NCBI RefSeq assembly: GCF_003123745.1
Contig: NZ_QETB01000007.1
Location: 1-64,000 of the forward strand
Reading direction: 5' to 3'
Length of the DNA stretch: 64,000 bases
From: Ancrocorticia populi
Lineage (GTDB): Bacteria; Actinomycetota; Actinomycetes; Actinomycetales; Actinomycetaceae
A program made the translations under genes and the position numbers. The notes beneath the pieces are model-generated. The model made no database searches and was not told where the DNA came from. It saw only the letters and a program-made list of their open reading frames with translations. Positions 53,379-61,455 of the stretch are shown here, in pieces. Each line of letters starts with the position of its first letter. Position 1 is the stretch's first letter.

Positions 53379-54476
53379 GTGCCGCAAGTGACTGAAGCAA
53401 TGTGCCCGCGAGATAGTGCTGGCCGCCCAATTATCTCCGGCCACGCGGACGTTGTCATGGCCGCGACTAACCCGACCTTGTTCTCCAACGCTGTGTCTAA
53501 CCACCTCCAGATTCCGAACGGGCTGGACGGCATTGAACACCGCGCATTTCGTGGAATCATCGATCCGTTCTTTACCGCCGAAAAGCTGGCGCCTCTGGCG
53601 TCCGGCCTAGAGGACCTTGCCACCGAACTCCTGAACGGCCTAGTGCAGACTCAGGATTCGTTTGACGCGGTCTCGGACTTGGGTGCCCGCTACTCTGTAC
53701 GCGCACAATCTCTGTGGCTCGGATGGTCGCCAGCCTATGAAGACGAACTCCTGCAATGGGTAGAGGATAACCGTGCCGCAACGCGATCTGGTGATCGGTC
53801 CCAAACAGCTGAGGTTGCGGAGCGGTTCGATCAGATCATCCATGCCCTTCTTGATGAGCGCCGAGTGAACGTCACCCCCGAAGCGCCTCGTGATGTGACC
53901 GAGGAGCTCATGAGCGTGCAGACCGCCGATGGCAAGACGCTCACGGACGAACAACTCGTCTCCATTCTCCGCAACTGGACGGGTGGGGACCTCTCTTCGG
54001 TGGCACTGTGTGTTGGTGTGGTTGTGCATTGGCTTGCTACACACCCCGCACATCGCGACCACATCATCGCCGCATCAGATGAACAGCTTGATCGGATAAT
54101 CGATGAAATACTCCGCCTCGATGATCCGTTCGTCTCTAACCGGCGCATCGCCACACGGGAGACCGAAGTAAACGGATGCCCTGTTCATCAAGGCGAGCAG
54201 GTGGTGTTGGATTGGCGGCGGGCGAATCGTGATTCGGAGGTAATCACCGACGAGGCCAGCTTCGATCCGGATGGCCACGCCGCCGCCAACCTCGTGTACG
54301 GTAATGGCCCCCACGTGTGTCCCGGGCGCCCGCTTGCAACGTTGGAGCTGCGAGTTCTGGTCCGAGCACTCTTGAACGTGGGCCACGTGAGCCTTGATGA
54401 GAGTGAATCTCCAGTGCGCGAAGAGGCGCCGGTGGCGGGCTATCGCTCGCTCAAAGTTCGAGTCACCCAGATTTAG
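53379..54476 (+). CDS. Short cytochrome P450
   Basis: This 365-residue P450 has the heme-binding segment YGNGPHVCPGRPLATLELR, with C314 as the thiolate ligand; the usual Phe is Tyr. The ExxR motif is EILR (E243-R246). The I-helix reads TGGDLSSVALC instead of AGxxT, so the oxygen-activating threonine is a Ser. GTG 53379, preceded by gggagg, is preferred over GTG 53358. No ferredoxin or reductase gene is next to it, so redox partners must be elsewhere. The substrate cannot be predicted. Peroxygenase or heme-thiolate variants also lack the threonine. Confidence 0.88.
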   Translation: MPQVTEAMCPRDSAGRPIISGHADVVMAATNPTLFSNAVSNHLQIPNGLDGIEHRAFRGIIDPFFTAEKLAPLASGLEDLATELLNGLVQTQDSFDAVSDLGARYSVRAQSLWLGWSPAYEDELLQWVEDNRAATRSGDRSQTAEVAERFDQIIHALLDERRVNVTPEAPRDVTEELMSVQTADGKTLTDEQLVSILRNWTGGDLSSVALCVGVVVHWLATHPAHRDHIIAASDEQLDRIIDEILRLDDPFVSNRRIATRETEVNGCPVHQGEQVVLDWRRANRDSEVITDEASFDPDGHAAANLVYGNGPHVCPGRPLATLELRVLVRALLNVGHVSLDESESPVREEAPVAGYRSLKVRVTQI

Positions 54477-54509
54477 CGACAAGTCGCCAAAAGCCAGCTT
54501 GGGTTGGCG

Positions 54510-54851
54510 TCAGATAGCCGGGGCAGGGGGCTCTGGAGACTGGGCGGCGTCGCTACCGTCCCCGGAGTTCACCGCCGATTCCACTGTGGAGTCCGCACCC
54601 GGTTCGGTTGTGTCAGCCTCGGAGACCTTCTTCGGATCCGCGATCTGCACATTCGCACCCAAGATCGCCCCGAATAGTGCGCCGACTCCCGCGCCCGCCA
54701 ACGCCCAGCCCCACAGGCTCGCCTCTGAGGCGCCACTGAACAACCCCAATAGCACCACCACAATCACGCCGAGCACCAACGTCAACACAAACAGCTTGAC
54801 GTTGAAACCCTTAGGTTTCTTGGGCGCCACAGACTCTTCCGCTTCATTCAT
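54510..54851 (-). CDS. Small membrane protein
   Basis: This 113-residue protein has a short charged N-terminus, two hydrophobic helices (about residues 18-38 and 45-66), and an acidic Ser/Asp/Glu/Pro-rich C-terminal tail. No family is recognised. It is convergent with the P450 gene. A weak ribosome-binding signal precedes the ATG. It is a real-looking but unassigned gene. Confidence 0.5.
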   Translation of the reverse strand: MNEAEESVAPKKPKGFNVKLFVLTLVLGVIVVVLLGLFSGASEASLWGWALAGAGVGALFGAILGANVQIADPKKVSEADTTEPGADSTVESAVNSGDGSDAAQSPEPPAPAI

Positions 54852-54924
54852 ATATTCAGGGTAGGTGATTCTGCTGTACAGATTGAACGATTCCGCCGCC
54901 AGCGTCTCACCATATGACTACCTA

Positions 54925-54953
54925 TTGGCATTAACCCTCTAACTCCATAAGGT
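54925..54953 (+). promoter_or_regulatory. Promoter of the cysteine-leader operon
   Basis: ttggca (54925-54930) and taaggt (54948-54953) are spaced by 17 bases. The predicted transcript start is about 54960, some 35 bases before the leader ATG. Confidence 0.6.
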
Positions 54954-54994
54954 AAAGGTATTCAACTCGACTCAACTACGAGAGGGGCGAGCAT

Positions 54995-55072
54995 ATGCGC
55001 AAGTCAATGCTCACCGCACAACTCAGTATTAACTGTGCCTCCGCATGTTGTTGTCGAATGTGTTGCCGGTAG
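54995..55072 (+). CDS. Cysteine-rich leader peptide (putative attenuator)
   Basis: The ORF encodes 25 residues; the C-terminal half is NCASACCCRMCCR, so six of twenty-five residues are Cys and three are consecutive. The ribosome-binding site agagggg is seven bases upstream. Polycysteine short ORFs upstream of sulfur-metabolism operons are known as cysteine-responsive attenuators in mycobacteria, and Streptomyces have MRxxxLLTxR-type leader peptides; this one opens MRKSMLTAQ. Stalling when charged tRNA-Cys is scarce would raise expression of the operon downstream. The downstream mechanism is not visible. Confidence 0.7.
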   Translation: MRKSMLTAQLSINCASACCCRMCCR

Positions 55073-55306
55073 GCCGGCCACATTGTGCCCGCCCGTAGCC
55101 CACGATTGAGGTGTAGCAGGGCCCCGCGCGCAATCCCCGCATATATTTCCGCGGCACGATTGGCTCTTTAAGCAATTCGTCACTCCATAGAACACGTGTG
55201 GTGTTTGTGGGGATGGCGATCCGTCGTCGCTGGAAAAAAGCCCCGGCACTACCGGAACTATGCCACTTACCTAGGTTCAACGCACCCAAAATCAAGGGAG
55301 AAGACT

Positions 55307-56404
55307 ATGTCCGTCCTGAAAACCTCAGTAGAAAACGAATTGCTCAACCCACCAGTCCGCGACGACAGCCAGACAATGCCCGAATTGGCTACGGAACAGA
55401 CCCCCGATGGCGGATTCCGCCGTCAACGCAACTGGTTCACTGCCCGTTTTGGCAACGACGACGGCGGGTGGCCCGCCGAACCCGGCCGCTACCGCCTTCT
55501 GGGAAGTGTGGGATGCGGCTGGGCGCGCAGGCAGCTCATTGTTCTCCGGTTGCTCGGGCTTGAGGAAGCTTTCCCGTTCGTGCTGTTGTATGGGCGCGAT
55601 TCGCAGGGGTGGCGGATTTCGGATAGTGACGGCGATGTGGTCCAGCGCTTCGGCACGGATCGGCTCAACGATTTCTATCGGGCATCGGATCCGGATTTTG
55701 TTGGCCGTGGGACCTCGCCCACCGTGATCGATACCGTGACGGGGCGGGTGGTAACAAACAATTATCACCTTTTGCCGGCGGACTTGGAGACCGCGTGGAA
55801 GCCGTTCCATAAGGCAGGTGCGCCGGATCTGTATCCGGAAGAGCTTCGCCCGGAGATCGATCTGCTGAATCAGCAGCTTTTCGACGATGTCAATAACGGC
55901 ACCTACAAGGTGATTTTCGCGCGGAGTGAGGGGGCGGCTCGGGCGGCAAAGGGCGTGTTTGAGGCTCGGCTTGCCGATTACGATTTCCGGCTGGGGTCCC
56001 GGCGCTATCTCTTTGGTGATCAGTTAACGGATTCGGACGTGCGGTTGTTCCAGACGCTTTCCTCGTTTGAGCGCAACTACCGCCCGGGATTCGTCAAGCT
56101 GTTCGGGCAGGAAGAATCCGTGCAGATAAGCGGCTACCCAAATCTGTGGGCGTACGCCCGTGACCTCTTCCAGAACGGTTTCGCTGACGATCGCGAAAAG
56201 TACTTCCTCGGGCTGGTCCCCGGCCCGTCTGGCGATTACATCAACAAGGGTGTGATCTCGGGGAGCACGGATTACCTGCCTTCGCCAGAGGAATCGCTCG
56301 CGGCGTGGAAGGAGCCTGCCGGGCGTGAGGGCTTGGCGGGATCGCCGCTCTACACGGGTCCTGGCGGTGGCGGTTCGTACGAATTGTGGAGCTTCGGGCA
56401 ATGA
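55307..56404 (+). CDS. GST-like protein related to glutathionyl-hydroquinone reductases
   Basis: This 365-residue protein has the ECM4/YqjG layout: a thioredoxin-like N-terminal domain and a GST-type helical C-terminal domain. Shared family blocks are RNWFTARFG (near residue 41), FYRASDPDF, TPTVxD-like SPTVIDTVTGRVVTNN, FGDQLTDSDVRLFQTL and YPNLWAYARDLFQ. The active-site Cys is C70, but the motif is CGWARR, not CPWAHR. Glutathionyl-hydroquinone reductases reduce glutathione conjugates; here the partner could be mycothiol, glutathione or another thiol. ATG 55307 has aagggag. The next gene starts inside its stop (ATGA), so the two are coupled. The operon context suggests thiol conjugate processing. 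Confidence 0.8.
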   Translation: MSVLKTSVENELLNPPVRDDSQTMPELATEQTPDGGFRRQRNWFTARFGNDDGGWPAEPGRYRLLGSVGCGWARRQLIVLRLLGLEEAFPFVLLYGRDSQGWRISDSDGDVVQRFGTDRLNDFYRASDPDFVGRGTSPTVIDTVTGRVVTNNYHLLPADLETAWKPFHKAGAPDLYPEELRPEIDLLNQQLFDDVNNGTYKVIFARSEGAARAAKGVFEARLADYDFRLGSRRYLFGDQLTDSDVRLFQTLSSFERNYRPGFVKLFGQEESVQISGYPNLWAYARDLFQNGFADDREKYFLGLVPGPSGDYINKGVISGSTDYLPSPEESLAAWKEPAGREGLAGSPLYTGPGGGGSYELWSFGQ

Positions 56405-57762
56405 GTACCTCGGTATCCGCAACGCTCGTGGCCCCCGATCATTTGCTGAGGCTGGCGCATCCCTCCGAGTATGAGGCGTTCGGCAACATGCTTGAGGACG
56501 CGTTTACTTCCGGGTGCTGGATCACCGACGAATACAAGGCGGGATTGCACTCGATTACCGAGCGTGCCGAAGCCAGCTATGTGTGGGTGGTAGAGCAGCT
56601 TTCAACGCGGTCTCTGGTGGCGGGCGTTCTGACTCCGCACACCGATCGGATCCGCAACGGTGTCTCTACCTTCAATATTCTGGGAGTGGCCGCGGCGGGC
56701 CGTGGGCGCGGGCTCGGGCACAAGCTGGTTGCCCACGCTATCGAGGAGGCCCGGTTCAACGGCGCCGAGACAATCTCGATCAATTCCAGCCCGCACATGA
56801 CGCACGCCCACCAGCTCTACTACAACCACGGTTTCGTCCGGCGCATAGAGCGCGAGACGAAAGTGGTAGATGGGGGCCAGCGGCTCTACTCGTTTGAGCT
56901 CCGCCTTGAGCCGCCTACCGGGCCCGCCCTGAGTTCGGTTCAACGGGGGATCTCGCAGGATTCCCCAATTCTTGACCAAACGCTCCGAAGGAACATCATG
57001 GCAGCACTACCGTTTGCGGCCCGGCCCGAAGGCTCGGTCGCCCAGATCCTAGAAGAGGACTTCGCGGGTTCGAACGCCCCGCTAGTTCTCAAGCTCGATC
57101 CCACAGCGCCGGAGCACCTCGTAATTCGCATCCTCATCAGGATCCTCGGGCTCTCTGAGGATTTCGAGTTGGTGGCTAAGGAGGCTGCTTCGGCCGCACC
57201 GGTCGGTGCTCCTACGGAGGCGATTATCGAGGCGCTACTGACGGCGTCCATCCAAGAAGGAAACCCCAACGCGGCCTGGCTCGTGGCGCAAACTGCCGAA
57301 CACGAGGCCCAGCGGCTTTCGGCCACCATCTCCGAAGATCTTGTGGAGGGTGCGCGGCGGGCGGTAGCAGCCGAATCTGACGAAGAACGTGAGGCCTATG
57401 CCAGGTTGATCTACGCCCGGCTGGGTGTACTGGACGCCGCTCTGGCCGATCCCGAAGCGTATCTGGTTGGCACGCGCGCCTCTCTGGTGGATGTTCAGCT
57501 CTTCGGCTTCCTCGCACTGTTCGATCTGACGCTGCGCCCGAAGTTCGGCTGGGGTGCGGCGTCTATCCGCGACTACCCCAACCTGTGGCGCTATGCCCGC
57601 AAACTAGCCCAACTCGACGGGCTACTCGCGGCCAGCGACCGCCCGTGGATTGGGCTGAGCCAGGCACCGAATGCCGCTGGCGTATCGGCTGCCGCAGAAC
57701 TCATCGAGGCGTGGGACATCCCGTATCGCATCCATGAGCCAATCGACGGCGTGCTCGTCTGA
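56401..57762 (+). CDS. Fusion of GNAT acetyltransferase and GST-like domain
   Basis: This 453-residue protein has an N-terminal GNAT domain (about residues 15-165) with the acetyl-CoA loop VAAAGRGRGLGHKLVAHAIE and YYNHGFVRRIERE. The C-terminal part (about 180-450) looks like a degenerate GST helical domain, with LVDVQLFGFLALFDL and YPNLWRYARKLAQLDGL matching the end of the GST-like protein just upstream. No active-site Cys of the thioredoxin fold is visible, so the second half may be a binding or scaffold domain. The start overlaps the upstream stop (ATGA). The pairing of acetyltransferase and GST-like domain suggests N-acetylation of a thiol compound, for example an S-alkyl cysteine. That is inference. 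Confidence 0.8.
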   Translation: MSTSVSATLVAPDHLLRLAHPSEYEAFGNMLEDAFTSGCWITDEYKAGLHSITERAEASYVWVVEQLSTRSLVAGVLTPHTDRIRNGVSTFNILGVAAAGRGRGLGHKLVAHAIEEARFNGAETISINSSPHMTHAHQLYYNHGFVRRIERETKVVDGGQRLYSFELRLEPPTGPALSSVQRGISQDSPILDQTLRRNIMAALPFAARPEGSVAQILEEDFAGSNAPLVLKLDPTAPEHLVIRILIRILGLSEDFELVAKEAASAAPVGAPTEAIIEALLTASIQEGNPNAAWLVAQTAEHEAQRLSATISEDLVEGARRAVAAESDEEREAYARLIYARLGVLDAALADPEAYLVGTRASLVDVQLFGFLALFDLTLRPKFGWGAASIRDYPNLWRYARKLAQLDGLLAASDRPWIGLSQAPNAAGVSAAAELIEAWDIPYRIHEPIDGVLV

Positions 57763-57777
57763 GCTTCAGGAGGGTAC

Positions 57778-58854
57778 ATGTCTATCGATACGCATTACGT
57801 GGCAGAGTTCAAGGCTGGTGCCGCTGAGGCTAAGCCGAATGCCAGCACGCCAAAATCTGATGGCGGCGCTCTGGTTTCGGGCATCACCCGAGCCGCGAAA
57901 GCTAGGATCCTTGCGCGCCGGACACTATGGCAGCTTGGCGGCGCGCTGATTGTCCTCTGGGCGGCAATCACTCTGGCGTTCTTCGCGATTCACTTCGCGC
58001 CCGGCGATACGGCCTCGATGCTGCTGGGCCAAGACAATCGCAACGATCCGGCGCTTCGCGCACAGGCGATCGAGCGGTGGGGACTGGATAAGCCTGTCTG
58101 GGAGCAGTACATCGGCTACCTCACGGGCGTGCTGCGCGGGGATCTAGGCGAATCCTATGTGCTCCGCCGCCCCGTCGCCGAGGTTTTGGGTGAGCAGCTC
58201 CTGCCCACCATCCAACTGGCGCTAGCCGCGACGGTGCTGGCGCTGCTTATTGCGTTCGTCGCCGCATTGGTGACGTCTGGGCGCGGCGGGCTTCTGCGCT
58301 CGCTGTGGCGCGGGGGCGAGCTCGTGCTCGTGTCCCTTCCTCCCTTCTGGTTCGGCATTCTTCTCCTCGCGGTCTTCTCGTTTAATCTCGGCTGGTTCCC
58401 AGTGTCCGGCGCGGGATCGTTCGCCGCGCTGGTTCTGCCGGCGTTCGCGATGGCGGTGCCCACCGGCGCGTATTTGGGCCAAGTTTTCCGGGAGGGCGCC
58501 GAACGTTCGCTGGAGGCCCCGTACTCGGTTACGGCTCGTTCGCGGGGGCTCGGCGAGTGGCGCCTGTGCACCCACCATTCGCTGCGCCACGGTTCCCTGC
58601 CGGTGGTTACCCTCACCGGCCTCACCGTGGGTGGCATGCTCGGCGGCGCCGTCATCACGGAGAAGGTTTTTGGCCGCCCCGGTATCGGCCAAGTGGCCGT
58701 AGCCGCCGTGAACGAAAAGGATATCCCCGTGATTCTGGGAGTTGCGATTCTAGCGACCGCGGTTTTTGTTGTGGCGACGACGACGGCAGACCTCATCCTC
58801 ACCGCCCTCGATCCGCGACTACGCCAAACGACCTCTGGAGGGACTGAGAAATGA
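57778..58854 (+). CDS. Peptide-type ABC importer permease 1 (DppB-like)
   Basis: This 358-residue permease has an unusually long polar N-terminus (about 55 residues) before the first helix at LWQLGGALIVLWAAITLAFF. Blocks typical of the dipeptide/nickel family are APGDTASMLLGQD, DKPVWEQYIGYLTGVLRGDLG and the EAA-type loop YSVTARSRGLGEWRLCTHHS. It follows the GNAT-GST gene with 15 bases and overlaps the second permease by four bases. It forms a complete importer with the next genes. Confidence 0.9.
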   Translation: MSIDTHYVAEFKAGAAEAKPNASTPKSDGGALVSGITRAAKARILARRTLWQLGGALIVLWAAITLAFFAIHFAPGDTASMLLGQDNRNDPALRAQAIERWGLDKPVWEQYIGYLTGVLRGDLGESYVLRRPVAEVLGEQLLPTIQLALAATVLALLIAFVAALVTSGRGGLLRSLWRGGELVLVSLPPFWFGILLLAVFSFNLGWFPVSGAGSFAALVLPAFAMAVPTGAYLGQVFREGAERSLEAPYSVTARSRGLGEWRLCTHHSLRHGSLPVVTLTGLTVGGMLGGAVITEKVFGRPGIGQVAVAAVNEKDIPVILGVAILATAVFVVATTTADLILTALDPRLRQTTSGGTEK

Positions 58855-59750
58855 GCACGCTAGCGAATGAAAAGGCGCAGGGGCGCCGGATTGGACCGGT
58901 GTACTTTACCGGAGCGCGTGTGCACGGCCGCCGGCGGGGGACCCACAGAGTTCCCATCTCAGTGGGTATCGGCCTTGTGATCGTGGCCGTTGCAGCTGTT
59001 GCGGTGATATGGCCGGGCCTGCTAACGGGCGTGGATCCCTACGTATCAGACCCGCTCAACGTCAATCAGGCGCCCTCCGCCGATCATCTCTTCGGTACTG
59101 ACGCACTGGGACGCGACGTGCTTGCTCGGGTGGTGTACGGGGCGCGGTACTCGTTGGCGATCGGCGTTGGGGCCACTGTGCTGGCGCTCGCGATCGGAGC
59201 AATGATCGGCCTTGTCTCTGGCATCAGCCCGAGGTGGCTGGACCAAGTCCTTACCCGAGCAACCGACGTGATCGCGAGCTTTCCAGAGATCCTTCTAGCC
59301 CTAGTGCTCGTGGCGTTCACCGGGCCGGGCATCGGGAACCTGATTCTTGCTCTCGGAGTTGCCGGAGCACCGCGATATGCGAGGCTCCTGCGATCCGAGG
59401 TGAAGATCGCGCGGACCTCCGGCTATGTGGAACAGGCGCGAACGTTCGGCATGTCCATGCCGCGCGTTGTTACCCAACACATTCTTCCTAACGCACTCGG
59501 GGTGATCCCCGTTGTGGCAACCATCGGGCTGGGCGGGGCAATCATCGGCGCAGCCGCCCTCAGCTTCATCGGGATGGGGCCGCAACCGCCAATCCCCGAG
59601 TGGGGATCGATGCTAGCCGAATCCCGGCAGTACCTAAGGATCGCGTGGTGGACCGCGGTGTTCCCGGGTGTTGCCCTCACAGCGATCATCGTCTCGTCAA
59701 CAATCATCGGGCGCTACTTGCAGGCGCGCCACGAAAGAAGGAACTCATGA
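58851..59750 (+). CDS. Peptide-type ABC importer permease 2 (DppC-like)
   Basis: The 299-residue second permease has six predicted helices. It contains FGTDALGRDVLARVVYGARYSL after the first helix, typical of DppC/OppC, and the EAA loop YVEQARTFGMSMPRVVTQHI. ATGA overlaps at both ends show tight coupling with the neighbouring permease and ATPase genes. It partners the DppB-like subunit. Confidence 0.92.
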   Translation: MSTLANEKAQGRRIGPVYFTGARVHGRRRGTHRVPISVGIGLVIVAVAAVAVIWPGLLTGVDPYVSDPLNVNQAPSADHLFGTDALGRDVLARVVYGARYSLAIGVGATVLALAIGAMIGLVSGISPRWLDQVLTRATDVIASFPEILLALVLVAFTGPGIGNLILALGVAGAPRYARLLRSEVKIARTSGYVEQARTFGMSMPRVVTQHILPNALGVIPVVATIGLGGAIIGAAALSFIGMGPQPPIPEWGSMLAESRQYLRIAWWTAVFPGVALTAIIVSSTIIGRYLQARHERRNS

Positions 59751-61405
59751 GTCTCTCAATTCTGGAACGCCCCCGCATCCAAGAGGCGCGCGGTCAGGCA
59801 GGTCAGCCGCTCGTGGAGGTGCGAGACCTGAACGTCCGGTTCGCCGGAAGTAGGCGCACCATACATGCGGTACGAGGAATCGATCTGACGATTTATCCCG
59901 GTGAAGTCGTGGCGATCGTTGGTGAATCCGGTTCAGGTAAGTCCGTGACCGCGCGGACCTTGGCTGGCTTGACCGGCGACGGCTCGCAGATTGATGCCGC
60001 GGAATTCACCATCGGTGGGAAGAATGCCTTGGAGTTTAAGGAGCGCCAGTGGCGGGCCGTGCGGGGCAGGCAAATAGGGCTTGTTCTTCAGGACGCCCTC
60101 GTGTCCCTTGACCCGCTTCGGCGCATCGAACAGGAAGTAGCCGAGCCGCTGACAACCCACGGCTTGGTCAAGCGGCGCGACGTCCGCGCGCGGGTGAACT
60201 CGCTTCTTGGCGAAGTGGGTATGGATGATCCGGAGATTCGTGGAAAGCAGTATCCCAATGAGCTTTCTGGAGGGCTGCGCCAGCGTGCCCTGATCGCAAG
60301 CGCAATCGCCGCGGATCCCCAGTTGATCATCGCGGATGAGCCAACCACGGCCCTAGACGTAACCGTTCAGGCGCAGGTGATTGAGCTCCTGAAAGCCCGG
60401 CGCGATGCCGGCACAGCGCTCCTGATCATTTCTCACGATCTTGCGGTGGTATCAAGCATCGCGGACCGGATCCTCGTCATGAACAACGGTGAGCTTGTGG
60501 AGCAGGGGAGTGTGGAGCAAGTGCTCGGGCGTCCGCAGAATGCCTACACCAAGATGCTCATTGCCGCGGTGCCCTCACGCGACGCAAACCCGTGGAGCGA
60601 ACTATCTGGAGATCAGCAGACGCGGAGCTCGGATGCTCCATTAATTCAGGCATCTGGACTCTCCAAGGCGTTCAAGGCACCGGGTGGCAAGCGCCGCCTC
60701 GCGGTCCGCGACGTCGATTTCCAGTTGTACCACGGCGACAAGCTGGGCATCGTGGGGGAGTCCGGCTCAGGAAAGTCCACGCTTGCGCGCCTCCTTCTGG
60801 GGCTGACCGAACCCGATGCCGGCGAGGTGAGCGTGGACGGGCACCGCTGGGGCGGATCGCGTGTGGACAGGGAGCTGCGCCAGCGGATCCAATTCGTGGC
60901 GCAAGATCCCACGGGCTCCTTTGATCCCCGATATACCGTTGAGGAGATCATTCGCGAACCGTTGAGGCTTGCTGGTGTATCACGCGAGGAGCAGGAGGCT
61001 CGGATTGCTGAACTCCTCGAGCTCACCGCGCTGGGCCCCGATGTCCTATCCGCTCACCCTAGGGAACTCTCGGGCGGGCAGCGCCAGCGGGTGTCTATTG
61101 CTCGCGCGCTCGCGCTGCGGCCCGAGGTTCTCGTATGCGACGAACCCGTTTCGGCGCTCGATGTGTCCGTTCAGGCGCAGATCCTGAACCTGCTCAACGA
61201 TCTGTCACGCCGCACGGGAACATCCCTCATTTTTATCTCGCATGATCTTGCGGTTGTGCACCAATTGGTTGATCGAGTGATCGTGATGAAAGACGGGAGG
61301 ATAGTCGAATCTGGACCAGTAGACGCCGTGTTTGAAACACCCGGCCACCCCTACACCCAGAAGCTTATGGCGGCGATCCCGCGGCTCAGCGTCAATGGCA
61401 AATAG
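59747..61405 (+). CDS. ABC importer ATPase with two fused nucleotide-binding domains (DppDF-type)
   Basis: This 552-residue protein carries two ABC ATPase domains in one chain. Walker A is GESGSGKSVTA (first) and GESGSGKSTLA (second), signatures are LSGGLRQRA and LSGGQRQRV, and Walker B is LIIADEPTTALD and VLVCDEPVSALD. The first domain spans about residues 20-270, the second about 300-550. Many bacteria split these into two genes; fusion is common in actinobacteria. ATG 59747 overlaps the upstream stop (ATGA). It energises import for the permease pair. Confidence 0.93.
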   Translation: MSLSILERPRIQEARGQAGQPLVEVRDLNVRFAGSRRTIHAVRGIDLTIYPGEVVAIVGESGSGKSVTARTLAGLTGDGSQIDAAEFTIGGKNALEFKERQWRAVRGRQIGLVLQDALVSLDPLRRIEQEVAEPLTTHGLVKRRDVRARVNSLLGEVGMDDPEIRGKQYPNELSGGLRQRALIASAIAADPQLIIADEPTTALDVTVQAQVIELLKARRDAGTALLIISHDLAVVSSIADRILVMNNGELVEQGSVEQVLGRPQNAYTKMLIAAVPSRDANPWSELSGDQQTRSSDAPLIQASGLSKAFKAPGGKRRLAVRDVDFQLYHGDKLGIVGESGSGKSTLARLLLGLTEPDAGEVSVDGHRWGGSRVDRELRQRIQFVAQDPTGSFDPRYTVEEIIREPLRLAGVSREEQEARIAELLELTALGPDVLSAHPRELSGGQRQRVSIARALALRPEVLVCDEPVSALDVSVQAQILNLLNDLSRRTGTSLIFISHDLAVVHQLVDRVIVMKDGRIVESGPVDAVFETPGHPYTQKLMAAIPRLSVNGK

Positions 61406-61455
61406 CCGCAGAACACCAAGCACTCACGCAATCCACCACAACAAGGAAACACATC

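Larger units (their letters stand above)
54852..55306. other. Regulatory region with promoter and cysteine leader peptide
   Basis: This 455-base interval carries the promoter (54925-54953) and the leader peptide gene (54995-55072) of the downstream operon. Between leader stop and the GST-like start, 234 bases remain. I see G/C-rich self-complementary segments there (for example gccggtaggccggc near 55065) but no hairpin-plus-T-run on the plus strand, so attenuation may be factor-dependent. Confidence 0.6.
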
